Shown: positions 21,546 through 34,699, counted from the stretch's first letter. The stretch is 64,000 bases of DNA from Romanomermis culicivorax (GCA_963922205.1 CAWUHX010000064.1:930001-994000), one strand, 5' to 3'. Notes: generated by a model from the letters alone, not told the origin. A program made the numbers and translations.

Positions 21546-23017
21546 ATGGAAGAATTGACTAATGAAATCTTCTGCTCTCAATTTCCCTCCAATGGTGGGA
21601 TATTAGACCCCAACCTCATGGTAAATGATATTTCCTCACCCAGAACGTCCCCACCTCTCTCGAATATTGCTAACATAAACATCATCACCCACACCATGTC
21701 TAAGCAAAACACTGATCAAGCTGCCCCAGCTGCACCTCAGTTGCCACCCACCAAATTTCAGCCACCTACCATCCAAACTATTTCAATTACCATGCAGGGG
21801 GAGATTCGGACTGCCAAGGCTGCAAATTCCACCATCATCAGAATGCTCAAAGCCCTCCAAACCACTAACACCACAAGACAGCCATCTGTTTTCTTCACGG
21901 AAGATGGCATCTTGTACCACCACACAAAAGACCAAAGACAACTCGTTTTGCTCACCTTGCTAGTCAACCAAATGTTACACCAGTTTTATGGCTCCCAAAT
22001 CATAAACCACCAAGGATCCAACTGCACAACTGCAGCCATGAAAAATCATTTTTGGTGGCCCTGTATGGAAAAAGCCATTCACAAGTAGATCAAAAGTTGC
22101 AAAATTTGTCAATTGACATCACCCTGCCTGTTACCACCACCACCTTTATTGCTGATACAACTGACACACTCTTTCGAAATTGTGGCCACGGACATTTTCA
22201 ACATTTCCCCCATAGGTGAAAAACGCCCCTATGTTATAGTTTTTCAAAATTATTTCACGAAATGTGTCTCAGCCCACCTCAATCCTGATCAAAAAGCGCC
22301 AACAATTGCTGAATGCTTTGTGAACAATGTTGTCCTAAACCACAGCATTCCACTCATCCTCCTCTCTGATCAAGGCAGATGTTTTACATCGAAATTGATG
22401 CAAGAAATTTGTGAGCTCCTCAAGATCCCAAAGTCAAAACGACCACCTACCACCCGCAATTCAATGGAATGGTTGAGCATTTCAATCAACTGCTTATGGC
22501 TCAACTAAAGAAATATACTGCCGACAACCCCGACAATTGGGAGGGCTACTTACCTTACGCCATCTTTGCCTACAATGCAACACCCCATACAGCAAGGGGC
22601 CATTCACCATTTAAATTATTACACCGTGATGAGCTCCAGATTACATTGGACTATGATTGTGCTTGCTGTCTTATGCTACCACTCAACTACGACACCTACC
22701 GGCACATTTTGATCCAAGTGCAGCTCAAAATGTACAAATCGATCAAACTGAACCTTGATAAGGCTGCGGACACCAGCAAGAAATACTATGACCAAAGAGC
22801 CTGCAAAAGAAAAATTAGCATCAACAACCTCGTCCTTTTGGTCAACAATAAAAAAGGTAACAAAATTCAACCAGATTTTATAGACCCATTCATCATCACC
22901 AACAGATTAAATTCCGAGTGCATGTTTTCATTGGGGATGATCCCCCTGGAATTTTCTTCTTTTCCTTGTAGTTTTCTTTATTCTGTCCTATCATACTACA
23001 CTATCTGCCAATACTGA
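21546..23017 (+). pseudogene. Gypsy integrase relic
   Basis: The linker (21,546-21,900) is followed by the zinc-binding segment, with HQFYGSQIINHQG and, after a stop, KSCKICQL. The core contains VATDIFNIS (first Asp), [15 protein letters not shown] (second Asp) and, after a frameshift near 22,455, [12 protein letters not shown] (Glu). All three D,D,E residues are still readable. The C-terminal part (22,469-23,017) includes YNATPHTARGHSPFKLL and a basic DNA-binding tail. The product would insert the element DNA into the genome. Stops and the frameshift inactivate it. Confidence 0.82.
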
Positions 23018-23019
23018 CC

Positions 23020-25080
23020 ACCATGCCACTGACACCTGTCATGGACAATTTTCATTTCAATTATTTTTGTATGCATGTTTTTGTTTTATTCCCCCCCCTT
23101 CCCTATCTATGCAAGTTTTCACTCACTCTCTAAACTTGGGCTTCCACTCAACTCATCCTCGCCACAGCCACAATCAACATGATCAGTGGTCAGCCAATGG
23201 GAATTTCACCCATAATTTCCGACGCCATGGCATGCCACTGCCTCGACTGGTGTCATACACCTCTTTCTCGACACCTTGCTCAAGTGAGACATTTGGAAAT
23301 GGCAAGACCACCCCAGTCTTGGTGAATTTCTTGCCCAATGTTACCACAACCCAAGTGAGAATATCATTTTTACAATTTTTCAATTGATTTCCATCAAAAA
23401 TTTTCTTTTCATTCTCAAATCAAAAAATCCAGATTTCAGTTTCTTAGTGTGTGCAAAGTCCACCCCATAGCCTCCTTCTATGGTGTCACACCACTATTCT
23501 AAATTTTTGAATGAATTCAAGTTTTGGTAAATAACTATGGAGCTGGCTTGAGCTTTCAGCTTCTTTGCCAACTGTTCCTACTGCTTCATGCCTACAACTG
23601 TTCATATTCTGATGATCAATTTGAGCCATGGCCATTTGGTTTTCTTTCAGGCACAAGTCTTTGTGACCCATTGATCATTTTGCAGAAGCTTTGTCGGTTT
23701 CTGTTTCTGTCATCAATTACCGCATCCATATCATCGATTTGATTTGCCATGGATCTACTGCTGCTTAAATGTCACTTTGTGAAGTTGAATGCCACATGAA
23801 ACTGTATTTTCATTGGCTGTCAATACAAAGGAAGAGATCGGCAACATGGAGCTAGTCACTGTTCAGTTTTTCAAAAATTTACTTTTCATTTCAAAATCTA
23901 TCCTTATTCTTGGTCCAAATTCACTATATAAATATAGCCTTTAAATCGCCTCAAAAACTTTTTTCATCTGTTTACTGTATATTATACTTGTATTTCTTAC
24001 AGTTTTTCTGTTCACATTTTTTTCATTTGCTCGTTTATTTTGTATCAATCATCATCTTCAACAGCAACCATGTTTGATGAACAGCATCCAATGGTAGCAT
24101 GCAACAACAATGTTCAACTCGGCTGGCTCTGCCATGGTTGTTTAACTCCCACTGGCACCGCAGCTTGGTTTTCATCACCAGTCAGATTTCCCGATTAACA
24201 ACTTTCTCATCTCTTCCCGAATGTTCTACCGCAAGCCACCACTGATAGTTTGTCCTTTTTCGCCTGCCACATAATGTTTTCGCTGTCATTTGTTTCCCAG
24301 GGATTTCACCCAAAGGTAGTGGCTGGCCTCACCCTCCCATCCACATGGACTTGTATGCTGGTGTGCTCCAGTATATTGGTGCGGATGGACTGATGATTTG
24401 GGCCATGGTGTTGCTGATGTATTTTGGCTATTGTCGTATTTGCCGCCAAATTATCCAGGATTGCCAATGGTGGGTATTGATTCCCTAAACCGCCCACTTT
24501 TTTCAGGCATGATATTAGCATCTACTAATATTTCCCTGTCCATCTAATTTAAAATTGGTCGTTTTCCATTGCCTCAAGGAGGGCACTATTACCACCAATT
24601 TTTGGTACCCCCAGAAATGAGCATGCCACCACCAACATTGATTATGCCAGCATGATGCAAGATGATGAATGGATGGAAATGGTCCAGCAGCATGGCGGAG
24701 TTCCCAGACCCCAAATTTCACTGTCCGCCAAAAATCGAGATTATGTTTCCCCATTGAAGAGAGATTTGACAATTGGGCAGCCTGGCTGAGATCACATCAG
24801 CCAGAGGGATAAGTAAACTGTTGGTACACTGTCGACCTCCCTCTCTGTGAGGCCATGGTCAATAATTTTTCGTGTATTTGTCAAAAATTTTATTAGCGTA
24901 ATTCTCAAAATCTCGGTGGTAAAAGTGATTTATGGTTGTGCCTCGTAATACTTTTCGTTTTTTATTTGATCTGTGCCTAGAACTTGCATCGTTTTTCTGA
25001 TTCTCGTATTATTTTTTCGTTTTTTTGGAAACCTCTTTTTATTATTTCTGCAAACCTAAACCATCCCATTGGGATCACAC
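23020..25080. other. Untranslated tail and intergenic sequence
   Basis: No credible coding region. It probably includes the 3' untranslated part or LTR of the upstream gypsy element, but I found no matching LTR upstream of 17.1 kb. A pyrimidine-rich stretch (25,210-25,350) starts the next coding-like block when read on the minus strand. Confidence 0.4.
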
Positions 25081-25081
25081 A

Positions 25082-28000
25082 TCAGCGCATGCGACTGAGT
25101 GACCTCCTAGTTCCTTGCCCTATCCAGTGAACTTGTTCGTCTGGCATAGGACACATCCAGGCGATCATGGTGTTGATAATAGGCGGGCGTACATTTCCTA
25201 CTACGAGATTTATGGCCTTTTCCCTGATCTCTCTCTTCTTTTTCTTCAGCCTCCTTCGCTCTTTCGTCCTATCTCTCACTTCCTTTCTTTGCTTGGCCTC
25301 ATATTCATCTTTTTTTCTTTCTGATTCCTCTCTATCACATTTATGTTTCCTTTCCTTTGATGCTGATCTTTCCAGTTCCTTTTCTTCGTGAAGATGGCTT
25401 TTGTGCTTGTGTTTCCTATCTTTGCTCGGTGATTCTGATTCCTTTCTTTGATATCTGTCGCCTGTCTATCTTATCCATTGTTTGGATACTTTTGTGGCCC
25501 CAGTATAATTGTAGGGCTGGCAAACCTTGTACCCAATTTTTGAGGCTTTCAAACCCCTTTCCATGTCGACTGTTTCTTTCACCTTCTTTTTATCAATAAC
25601 TTCCCAGAAACTCATTCTTGGATCCATATTGTCAACTTCCTTTTTCCACACTTGAATATTCATATAGTTGGGTTCCTGGTCTTTTTTGTCCTCCAAAACT
25701 GCCTTATCTAATGGGTAGGCCAGTCCCCATGCCCTTGCTTGGCAAGACACATACATGGCTTGGTAGCTGTTTTCCAGGCTGGGTATTCTTGCATTAAATT
25801 CTCTCCATAATTTTATTGCCACGAACATGTGGGCTTGGCAATGAAAACCAGCAAAGTTTTGTGGAATCTGGCTAATCTCGCGATAATTTCATAAATAAGC
25901 GTGGGCAAGCCCACAGGGCAGCTATGCAAGCTTTCCATGGAGGACATGTTACTGTTCATTCCGGTAATTGCCTTTCAAAGATGTTCCACAATTTTTTGGG
26001 AAGATTGGCTTGTAACACGCAAAACTGCAGCTTCTAATATCGTATGGTTTCTATTTCGATTTCGGATTCATCATAAATTCGATCTATTAGCTTGGAGGCT
26101 ATAAGGGCTACCTCTTCATCAATTGTGGGTACCACCTGCACAGGGTATTTCTGTATGCATGGGCTCCAAAGAGATACCCTTCTATATTGGTAGTCGACGG
26201 CATATTTTCCTTGCACTAGTGCCTTGTTCAAAGCTTTTCCCCACTGTCCAAGGCCTCTCAGGTATTTCAACACATTGTTTGGGTTTGTCGGCAGCTGTTG
26301 GATCTTTTGGCTTTTGACTTTTTCCAGCTCTTCTTTGTTTTCTTGTTTTACTAGCTGTTGCTGTTTCATTAGCCATTTACCCTTCATGATCTTTGAAAAC
26401 TTTTCCAGGTTAGATATGTCTTCTACACCATGTCTGCTAGCCTTCTTATAGATGGCTAGAGGGGGCAAGGTGTTTACCTGCAGATTCTCCTCCTCTTCAC
26501 TGTCAATTATGGATATGACTTCCACGCCAGGTTCATTGCTGGTAGTCTCTTCTTTTTTCACTGCCCTGCATTTGTTTTGCCAATTCCAAGGCTTCTCTAC
26601 CATACCACCCTCTCTCCAATTTCTCGATTTTTTGTTTCATTTCTTTGAATTCATCCATTAATGCTTCCAGTTCCATGGGCTTCTTTTTGTCAGTTTCCAC
26701 CACTTCCATTTCGCCCCATACTGCATTTTCACTCCTGACTGCGAGTGTAATGACATTAGGGGTGTCCGCAATTATAACTTCTTGTGGCTCTTCTTGATCT
26801 ACCATTTGATCTAAAATAGACAAAAGTTGAGTATTGATGGATTTATCCACTGTCTGATATGCAGAAGCTACTCCAGTAGGACCCTTGCAAGCCCGGACCA
26901 CAACTTCTACTTGAGGAATAAGATCAGTCTCATCCCATTAACACACAGATTTAAATGTTCTTAATGTCGATGGCTGCAACAAATCCTTGGCCTCTTATAT
27001 AGATGTCGACACATTCCAATAAATCAAATTCTGACTTGCAGCATGAATATTCAAAAAATGAAATATGTTGTCAAAATTTCAATTCATGAAGTAGATGGCA
27101 TTATCTCATAAATTCGTTTTTCTTCGTATATTTGTTCAACTGGTGTTCTTGGTACCCATTTGATTGGTAACACAGAAAAGAGATTTTGAATTGACTTCTG
27201 ATTGCAAACATTCGAGTACCTTTTCAAAAAATCAGTCACTTCCTGTATTACATCGTTGTTCTCCAAATCTTGGCCCATTATCTTTGCCAACTCTTTTCTT
27301 TCTCTTTCAGTTTTCGATAAATCTGTCCACCCTCCCAAGATGAAGCTTGGTCGGTATTCAAGCTCTCCACTCCTATGCCGAGTGTGGTCACAGGAAGTAC
27401 ACAAGGGGATTGATGCCTTTTTGTTACAGGTTTTTCAAAATCCGGACTATATGGTGGCTGATTTTGCTTCTATAATTTTCTTTGAGGGCTATATTTTGTT
27501 CTCCTATGTTGTTCGATAATTGTATGACACCCTGCTGCAATTTTCCATCTTTAATATCCTTTGTTTCAATTGTTCATCCAAATTCTTGTGCTGCTAAAAT
27601 ATCATACAAATCCAAGTCATTTTTGGGCTCTTCATCCTCATCACAAACTTTTTTCTTCTTTGGCATTTTCATTTTCCTTTTGATCCACAGGTACCATCCT
27701 CCAGGTACCACTTCGGTTTTGGTGTCACAATTTGATAAATTTGGTGGGCAATAAAAATTTACAGAAGTTTGTTCCTCGGTCAACTTATAGCTTGCTATAG
27801 CCTCCCCCATCATGAAGTACAATGCGGAGGTGTTGTCTCTTATTTCCTTTGTATCATAGGGCCCCTTCCAATCTTCTTCTCTCTCCTTTTTTTCGAATGT
27901 TTCTTTCAACCTTCAGCCCAAATTGGCGATCGATTCCAGTTCTATCATATCTTGGGGAAATAATTGAAAACAATTTTGAATATCTTGTGCAAATTCATAT

Positions 28001-28480
28001 CATAGGAGGGCCAAAAATACAATAGGGACCCTCTTGCATTGAGTGTGGCATATTGTAGAACATTGATAGATAATTTGTCAGCATCCATTAGCTGTCTAAA
28101 TTCCAAGGAGTTAAGCTGGCCTCAAGAAATTTTATAGGTGTCAACCCACAAAAAGGTCCACACCGTCATCAAAGCTTTGAGGTTTAATGCCTCGGAACTT
28201 ATTCCTGCCATCCACATTTTTGCTTTGTCCTTCATTTCGTTTATGACTAATTTTAAGTCATAGATGCAACATGATGAAATATAGCATGTTGTCACATCGC
28301 TTTGGAGCTTGCTCTTTTTTCAGTTCCAAATATCCAAATTTCATCAATAATAGGGTGATATCTTCCTTTATGTGAAACCCAATTATATTATCTTGCCGAA
28401 AAATAGTGCTGTATATTCTTTTGAGAAAATCCTTCTCCCAAAATTTTAAATCTACTATGAAGGTCTTGCCTGACATGGTA
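25082..28480 (-). pseudogene. Unclassified broken coding block downstream of gypsy pol
   Basis: Read on the minus strand from 28,476 to 25,082, successive open pieces have the charged, low-stop composition of real protein: 28,258-28,476, about 28,255-27,980, 27,574-27,909, 27,084-27,404, 26,533-26,901, 26,034-26,603 and 25,466-25,828. Visible features are NFYCPPNLSNCDTK with a following basic run KMPKKKK, an acidic patch IIDSEEEENLQ, an EFKEMKQKIEKLER coiled-coil-like helix, and IPSLENSYQAMYVSCQAR. I do not recognise a family. It lies 3' of the gypsy integrase on the same strand, so it could be an env-position ORF, or the gag of a tandemly inserted second copy. Several stops and frameshifts make it a relic. 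Confidence 0.4.
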
Positions 28481-28854
28481 GAAATAGTAAGAAGTCATAG
28501 CGTGTCGCAGGGCTTCGTGCCTGATGCCTTTGGCTTTCTTCCACTTTCCATGTCAAGGGTGATAACTTTCCCATGAAATTTTGAATCATTTATGTTTTGA
28601 ATAAAAGATTTTGTTCCCTCTGGAGCCTACAATATAGGATCTTCGATGACTGTATGAGGTGCATCCAAGGGTGAGGAAAAATAATTAAATTTATCAGTCA
28701 AATGAACCGAGCACCAGATGTTATAATCTTAAAATTATCGAATAATTTTTTTAACTACCCATTTTTTTAAGCTTTCTCGAATAAATGACTCAAATGCTCA
28801 AGAATAAATATGGACATAAGGTAGTTGATCACACTTCCGAATACCCCAAATCCT

Positions 28855-28970
28855 GGGCATACCGGCCGTCAATTTAGAATCCTTGGCATGTAGCTTGCTG
28901 GCCAAAATCCTTGGCACATAAATTACCAGCCGGTCTACATATAAATTGCTGGCCGGTCGATTCAACTTTC
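28855..28970. repeat. Short diverged array with TGGCC / CCTTGGCA units
   Basis: Contains cataccggccgtcaatttag, atccttggcatgtagc, ttgctggccaaa, atccttggcacataaa, ttaccagccggtc, ttgctggccggtc. The units look like degenerate relatives of the gctggccaag units at 36.7 and 37.5 kb. No partner arm was found. Confidence 0.3.
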
Positions 28971-29262
28971 AAAATATAATTTGTCCTCCTCAACTTACTA
29001 CTGAGAATAACATTAGTATTATCTTGTCTTTCTTGCACCTCCAAAATTATTGTCCATCTCTAGGGTAGTCGATTGCTCCATAACTCGTCCTTATTCGAAA
29101 CTCACTAATTCTACAATCAATAATTAAAATTGAAAGAGTAAAATTTCCATAATAAAATCTAAAAAATATATCCATGATGAGGCAAATGTATCGATATAAA
29201 AATTTTGGGAGAGATTTGGGACAACATTTTAAAATTGTTCACATGGAGCACATGAAAAAATA

Positions 29263-31220
29263 TTATTTAGCCCATGAATTAAAATTTCCAGCGGATACTT
29301 TTGATCTGTGCCTAAAACTACAATAAAATATCCAAAAATAGGTATTCAGAAAAAAACGTGACATTAAAGGGGTGAAATCTGTGATATTTTCCCACATAAA
29401 ATGCAAATAAAATGAATCCAAACTAAAACAAACTGAAAAGTAAAACACGGAATAAAATGATAAAAATGAATTATAATGTCCAGTAAAATTCAGGTGTTCA
29501 TGTAAAAAGGGCATTACCGGATCAGTAGAAACTATTTGTACAGATGAATCCAGTTTCCCAGTGCAGTGTATTTTTATCACGTTTTTATCTAAATTTTCAA
29601 CATCTATCACCTTGTAAGGTCCATCGTTAGTTGTGTCCACCTTCCCTTTTATGATTCCTTTTTGGTAGAGAACAAGTTCTCCCACTTGGAATGTTTTTTC
29701 GTGCACTCCTCTATCATACTGTAACTTTCTTTCTGCTGCTGTTTTTTGTGATTTTCATTGATACTTTTATATGTATTGAGGAGATGTTCCGTTAACATGT
29801 ACTTGTACATATCATAATTGTTCTGAATAATTATTGGGCAGGCAATCTCCTGATCTAGTTGGAATTTCACTTCGTGGCTGTATAGGAGGCTATGTGGTGA
29901 ATTTTTTGTAGTTTTATGAGGTGATACTCAATAAGCGAATAATATGTGTTCCAAATAGTGGGGCCAATCATCAGGATTGGGTTTGATTAAATCATTCCAC
30001 CATACCATTGCATTGCCGATGGTATGGTGTAGTATTTATTTTTTTGTTTTTTGCAAATGTCTGTCATTAATTGAGACATGTATGCCAATCTCTGATTGCT
30101 TAGTAAGTGCTTCAGTGTTCCCGGGGTATAAATGACATTCTCCATGAATACTTTGACTATCATATCAGGCTTTTGATCTGGTATGCATTTCACTTCAACC
30201 CACTTTGTAAAATAATCCATAAAAACAAATACGTAGGGTTTTTTCCCATAGGGACAAAATGCTAACAACATCTGTATTTACTATTTCTCATGGGTAGGAC
30301 ACAGGTATAGGATTCGAGGGCTGTATTGGGTTCGTTATTGGGCCACAAAGTTGGCATACTATGCACAATTTTACCCATTTAATAATGTCATCTTCCATAT
30401 TCCACCACCAAAATTTGTTTCCAATCGTCGCAATAATTTGATCAATTCCCTAATGTCCCATTAGGGTATTGCCTTGATATTGGTGCAATACCAGATATCT
30501 TAGCCTTGTAGGGACTATTGATTGGTTTTTTCATTGGATATTTTCATGATATAGCACTTCATTTCCCAAGTGGAAACTATTGAAGTATTTCTTTGAGCTG
30601 TTTTCTGCAATGTTCTTGAAATTGTTCATTAATTTCGAGTCCAACGTTTGGTGCTTTTTTACCAGTTTGAGGGAAAATAATTCGACCTCATTCTTCGCTT
30701 TTTCCAGTATTTGATCTATTTCTTTCTGTGTCTGGGGTAGCCAGTCGATGAAAGTTTCTTGCCGGTTGGGCTCTAGCATTTTTTCCGTCATTGCTCTAGT
30801 GACCACCATGCATTCGATTTCACATTTTGGATCTTCACTGTTGTTACTTTCTTCATTACTTTTGTCTTGTTTCTTTTTGGATTTTTCTTTTTCATGGGAT
30901 CTTGACGAAAAATGGGCAAAGGCGTTTTCACAACCCCCTACATATCCAAATGTATAGTTAAATTGGCCCAAATATAATGCCCACTTTAATGGCCTTTGAT
31001 TCTGCTGCTTTTCAGCTGATAACCATGTTAATGGTTTATAGTCTGCTGTGACCCTAAACCCCATGACATAGTGCCTATATTGTTTCCAACCATAAATTAC
31101 CGCCGAACATTCTCTTTCCATTGTTGAATATCTTGTTTCGGCATCGTTGAGTACTCTGCTGGAATGGGCAATCGTCCATCGGTTGTTTTCCATTTGACTG
31201 AACCCCCAAGTTCCTATGCA
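29263..31220 (-). pseudogene. 5'-truncated Ty3/gypsy pol (RNase H and integrase)
   Basis: On the minus strand, RNase H begins abruptly near 31,220 and reads WTIAHSSRVLNDAETRYSTM, then VTADYKPLTWLSAEKQ, then GGCENAFAHFSSR. The integrase zinc-binding part is KFWWWNMEDDIIKWVKLC with CIVCQLC (about 30,340-30,420). The core has YVFVFMDYFTKWVEV and then LKHLLSNQRLAYMSQLM, where the second catalytic Asp is now Asn. The C-terminal region is KTFQVGELVLYQKGIIKGKV with GPYKVIDVENLDKN (29,540-29,700). Reverse transcriptase, protease and gag are missing on the 5' side, where a repeat-type junction (31,225-31,340) begins. Several stops and frameshifts are present. Confidence 0.85.
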
Positions 31221-31224
31221 AGAG

Positions 31225-31345
31225 ATGTATAGCCCTAATGTCCTGCATCCAACTGTCCTGCATTCAAAAGTCTACGTTTTTATGTGTGTGTGCAGATGTC
31301 CTTATGTCCTAATGCCTTGCATCCTAATATCTGTGTGCTATTGTC
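31225..31345 (+). repeat. Array of ctaatgtcctgca-type units
   Basis: Reads as repeats of tcctaatgccttgcatcc and ctaatgtcctgcatccaactg, with about six diverged units. These match the units bounding the foldback element in the receptor intron (13,664 and 15,090-15,185). It sits exactly where the gypsy RNase H is cut off, so this element family may mark the truncation breakpoint. Confidence 0.5.
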
Positions 31346-31537
31346 TTGCTGGTTAATAGAATAGCACCACACAATAGAAATCATTCATGAAGTTTTAAAA
31401 ATCACAGGAGAAACCGTTCTCAAAAGTCATCAATAAGCTGTGTTTACATGAATAAATCAGTCATGGCAATGGATTAAATTACTTACTTTGCTTAAACTGT
31501 TCGAATATTACATTTGAATGGAACAAATAACTGTTCT

Positions 31538-33070
31538 ATCCCAACTTCTCGCCCATGTCCTAACTTGGTCTCCATCTCAACTTGGCATCAAGTGTGGAAG
31601 GAAAAATCCTAAATTGGCGTCTGTCCTACTTTGGTGTTCATTCCAAACTTGGCGTTCAATGCATCATAAAATCAAAGTTAACTTGATTCTTCAATGTTTC
31701 CATGTTATTGGTCTTCGAATTTATTTGTATTTGTTCTTTTTCTTTAACTGTATTACATTTTATCTTTGTTTTTCTCCTCTGAGATTCTTTATGCAGGTAT
31801 CTCAATATATAATTTGTGTAATAACTGCATTAATACAATTTTATATATCAACATTTTGTTAAACTACTAAGCAGATGCAAAATGGATAAAACAAAGTAAT
31901 AAAGAAAATGAAAGGGAAAATATAAAGAGGAAGAAAGGAGAAAGGGAAACACAGACAAAAAAATTAAACAGAAAAAGAATACAAAGAAAAGTAAAGAAAA
32001 AAGATGAAAATGAGATGGATGGGAAAAACCAGCTAGCATACTGGATAATCAAGTGGGGCCACGGCCCTCTCCAACCAAGTATCATGGGAATAAACTGGGA
32101 ATTAAGTAGCAAGGCAGGAGTCAAAAAATCAATCATAATTAACCAATGAACTTATTTGTCCCATTCCTTTCAGCCATGTGAACTACAAACAAACTGAAAA
32201 AATGTACGGAGCTCCAGATCACCTTTATCCATAGCTGCTCTGCCAAAGCAATGGAGCAGCAAAGCAGCTCAGAGCTCTAGGATTATGGAGCTGAGAGTTG
32301 TTCCCTAGTTTATCACGAAATTATTTCGAATTTATTGTTTAGTCATGTTACCCCTTTCTTCATTCTGTCCTCAATTCTGAATGTTCTATCCTCGCCCCTT
32401 TGCATCCTCTTTCAAAGGAAAAAGTTTAAACGAATAAATAAAAAATAGATGAAACTACATAATGAGAAATGAGGTAGAGGAAGAAAGAAGTAAGAAGAAA
32501 ATGTGAATAAAGTTGCAACGATTTATTGGGCGATCTTTTTGCTTCTCTCGATTCTCTTTGCTTCTCCAAAATCACCCACATGTTAGAGAACAGCTCAATT
32601 GATTAACTATATTTAAAAACTCAAATTCAAACGTACATTTTTGCAGTAGGGGAAGTGTGTTAGATTTTGAGAACATAGATGATTTATTCAGTTTTCGAAA
32701 TTTTGGGAACCTACGAGTTTGCATGCAAAAATGCAATGTTTTTTTGTAAAACTATGCGTTTTCTTCATTGGCAGACTGTTTCTATATCAAAAAATATGAG
32801 TAAAATTTACGTATATACTGAATAACTCCTACAAGTATAATGATTTATGTGTATTTCTCGTAAATGCATATTTTTCAAAAATCAATTAAAAGTGAATCTG
32901 GGTTAGTTTTGATCCAAAACATATTATACACCAAGCTAAGACAGACGCCAGGCTAAGACATAGGCCAAGTTAGGATGGATGCCAAGTTAGGACCTAAAAT
33001 GGACGCCAACAGAGAGTATTAGGCCAAGTTAGGACAGATGCTAAATTAGGATGGACACCATGTTCGGACA
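31538..33070. mobile_element. Foldback element with ACTTGGC-array arms
   Basis: The left arm (31,538-31,660) carries units such as gtcctaacttggtctccat, ctcaacttggcatc and tccaaacttggcgttc. The right arm (32,930-33,065) carries the reverse complement: ggccaagttaggatggatg, gccaagttaggac and gccaacagag. The repeat unit is about 17-19 bp. The interior includes purine-rich sequence (31,890-32,020) and a gag.ctc-rich stretch near 32,200-32,300, with no coding content. The architecture equals that of the element at 36,705-37,583 but with a different unit. I did not find a clear target duplication. Confidence 0.6.
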
Positions 33071-33079
33071 CAATCCAAA

Positions 33080-34400
33080 TGACATCTCAATAAATGTTTG
33101 CACTTGACAGAATGTTCACACTTGACAAAAAAAGTTTTTGTATTTGCCTACAGTAATTTTTCTCTATTGACTTTGATTTCATAACCTTGCTTTTTATTAT
33201 TTTTAAATGAATGGCTATAGTATATGCTTACGTTTATCGGGGATGGACATAGTCTATCTCCAGGTTGCGAAGAAATAGCCAAAGTCGATGCAATTTGTGT
33301 TGACGCCGATTTGCATAGACACCGTGCATAAAAGGGCCGGTTGTTTATGTTTTTGGTCTTTTTTCGGTGTATTTATATAAAAGTAAAATCGGCAGCCAGA
33401 CCGGCCATATATTATATTTATTTTATTACTGTATATTGTGGAGTGATTATCCAATTACAATGTCCCCTGTCCTGGCATTGTTTATTGACCTTGCAGTGGA
33501 GGGAACACAGGTTAGACCCCGGATCTCAGGAGAACCGCCCAGCCTGCAAGTCTACATTTGCAACTCAATTCTCGGCCTGATTTCTCGGTTTGTTCTTTGG
33601 TTTGAAGTTATTTGAGCTCAGAGTGTTATTTGATCTTCTGCAGTTCCTCGGAACGAAAGCAGGTGATCTTTGTTGAACTTGAGACTGACCGAACTGTTGC
33701 AGACTTATTCTACCTAAGGTTTCGCCTGATTAAGTGAATTAGCGAGTGACTAATTAGGTCTATTTTTGATACCAATCTATTTATTATATTTCTCTAACTC
33801 AACCCAAGCCTCCTTTCAACATGTTTAAATTGTCAACATAAGATGCTGTGTACAGTGAAAAGATTGTGAAAACGTTCCCACAGAAGACAATGTGTTCTAT
33901 TTTCCCATTTTAACCTTCCTAGTCAACCGTATAAAAGTGAATTCACGGAAAGTAACTGTACTCTAATCGTGTTCAAATTAGCGTCCTGAGAACATTAATT
34001 GGTAGAAATTAGGGAGCAGAAAATAAACCTGGATCATTGGGCACGTTTGTTAATGTCAACTCGCAAAAAATGCATATAAGAAGGCCGTTTATTATTTGCA
34101 TGAATATCATTCTGCATGACAAAGCTCATTTGGAAAAAAAACTACATGAGATTGTATTACTTTCATCATACATGGGCAGATAAGCCAATACTGGTGACAA
34201 ATTGTGAAGTAATTTATCTAAATTATTCTCGAAATGATATCAACAATGTTATTTGACAAGTGCTCAAAAGAATTTCAATTCGTAGTTCATACTGGAAAAA
34301 AGTTTTATTCTGATGTTTATTCATCAACCACCATAAACTGCTCAACCGTGGAAAACAAATTTTTCATTTCCCATCAACCATCTTCTTCGTGTATAGTCTT
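33080..34400. other. Intergenic, no supported gene
   Basis: Mostly AT-rich. A more GC-balanced stretch at about 33,270-33,740 (including tggagggaacacaggttagac) resembles a retrotransposon LTR or leader, but I could not find a second copy in the window. Confidence 0.35.
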
Positions 34401-34415
34401 CATAGCACTACAGAC

Positions 34416-34512
34416 ATGAAATTCTATATGAACATTTTATCATTGATGTGCATATTGATTGAAGTTGTTCAAGCGAAATCGTTGGTTGATTCAAAATCTG
34501 GAGTGCTGAATG
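34416..34512 (+). CDS. Candidate signal-peptide first exon
   Basis: An ATG at 34416 opens a frame with a classical secretion signal: MKFY, a hydrophobic core NILSLMCILIEVV, then QA, a likely cleavage site, followed by KSLVDSKSGVLN. At 34,513 is a donor-like gtaatt that would end the exon in phase 1; without splicing the frame stops two codons later. No downstream exon can be assigned, because a long inverted-repeat element begins within 200 bp. It may be a chance open frame or the start of a secreted-protein gene cut off by that insertion. Confidence 0.25.
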
Positions 34513-34699
34513 GTAATTAAGATTCATAATTTTTGTTTACAAGCGGCATCAAGGAACTCCTCAATTAGAGTATACTACAGTACTCTAAAAATTTAACCGT
34601 GCGTTAAGTTTCGAGCATTTCTTGAACGAATTTGCTGCTTAACCTTTACTGAACCCAGAAGTAGTAGGTAAGTGACCGCAAGCTTTATAGCCACTTTTA

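Larger units (their letters stand above)
17161..23017 (+). mobile_element. Ty3/gypsy retrotransposon, degenerate, gag-pol order intact
   Basis: Gag, protease, reverse transcriptase, RNase H and integrase segments follow in canonical Ty3/gypsy order (integrase last) on the plus strand, broken by many stops and frameshifts. I could not identify paired LTRs, a primer binding site or a target duplication, so the outer limits are those of recognisable coding sequence. Its protein segments resemble those of the element at 42.2-48.0 kb (for example HYYR..., ELLK..., and the same gag knuckle layout). The two are probably members of one lineage inserted on opposite strands. Confidence 0.85.
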
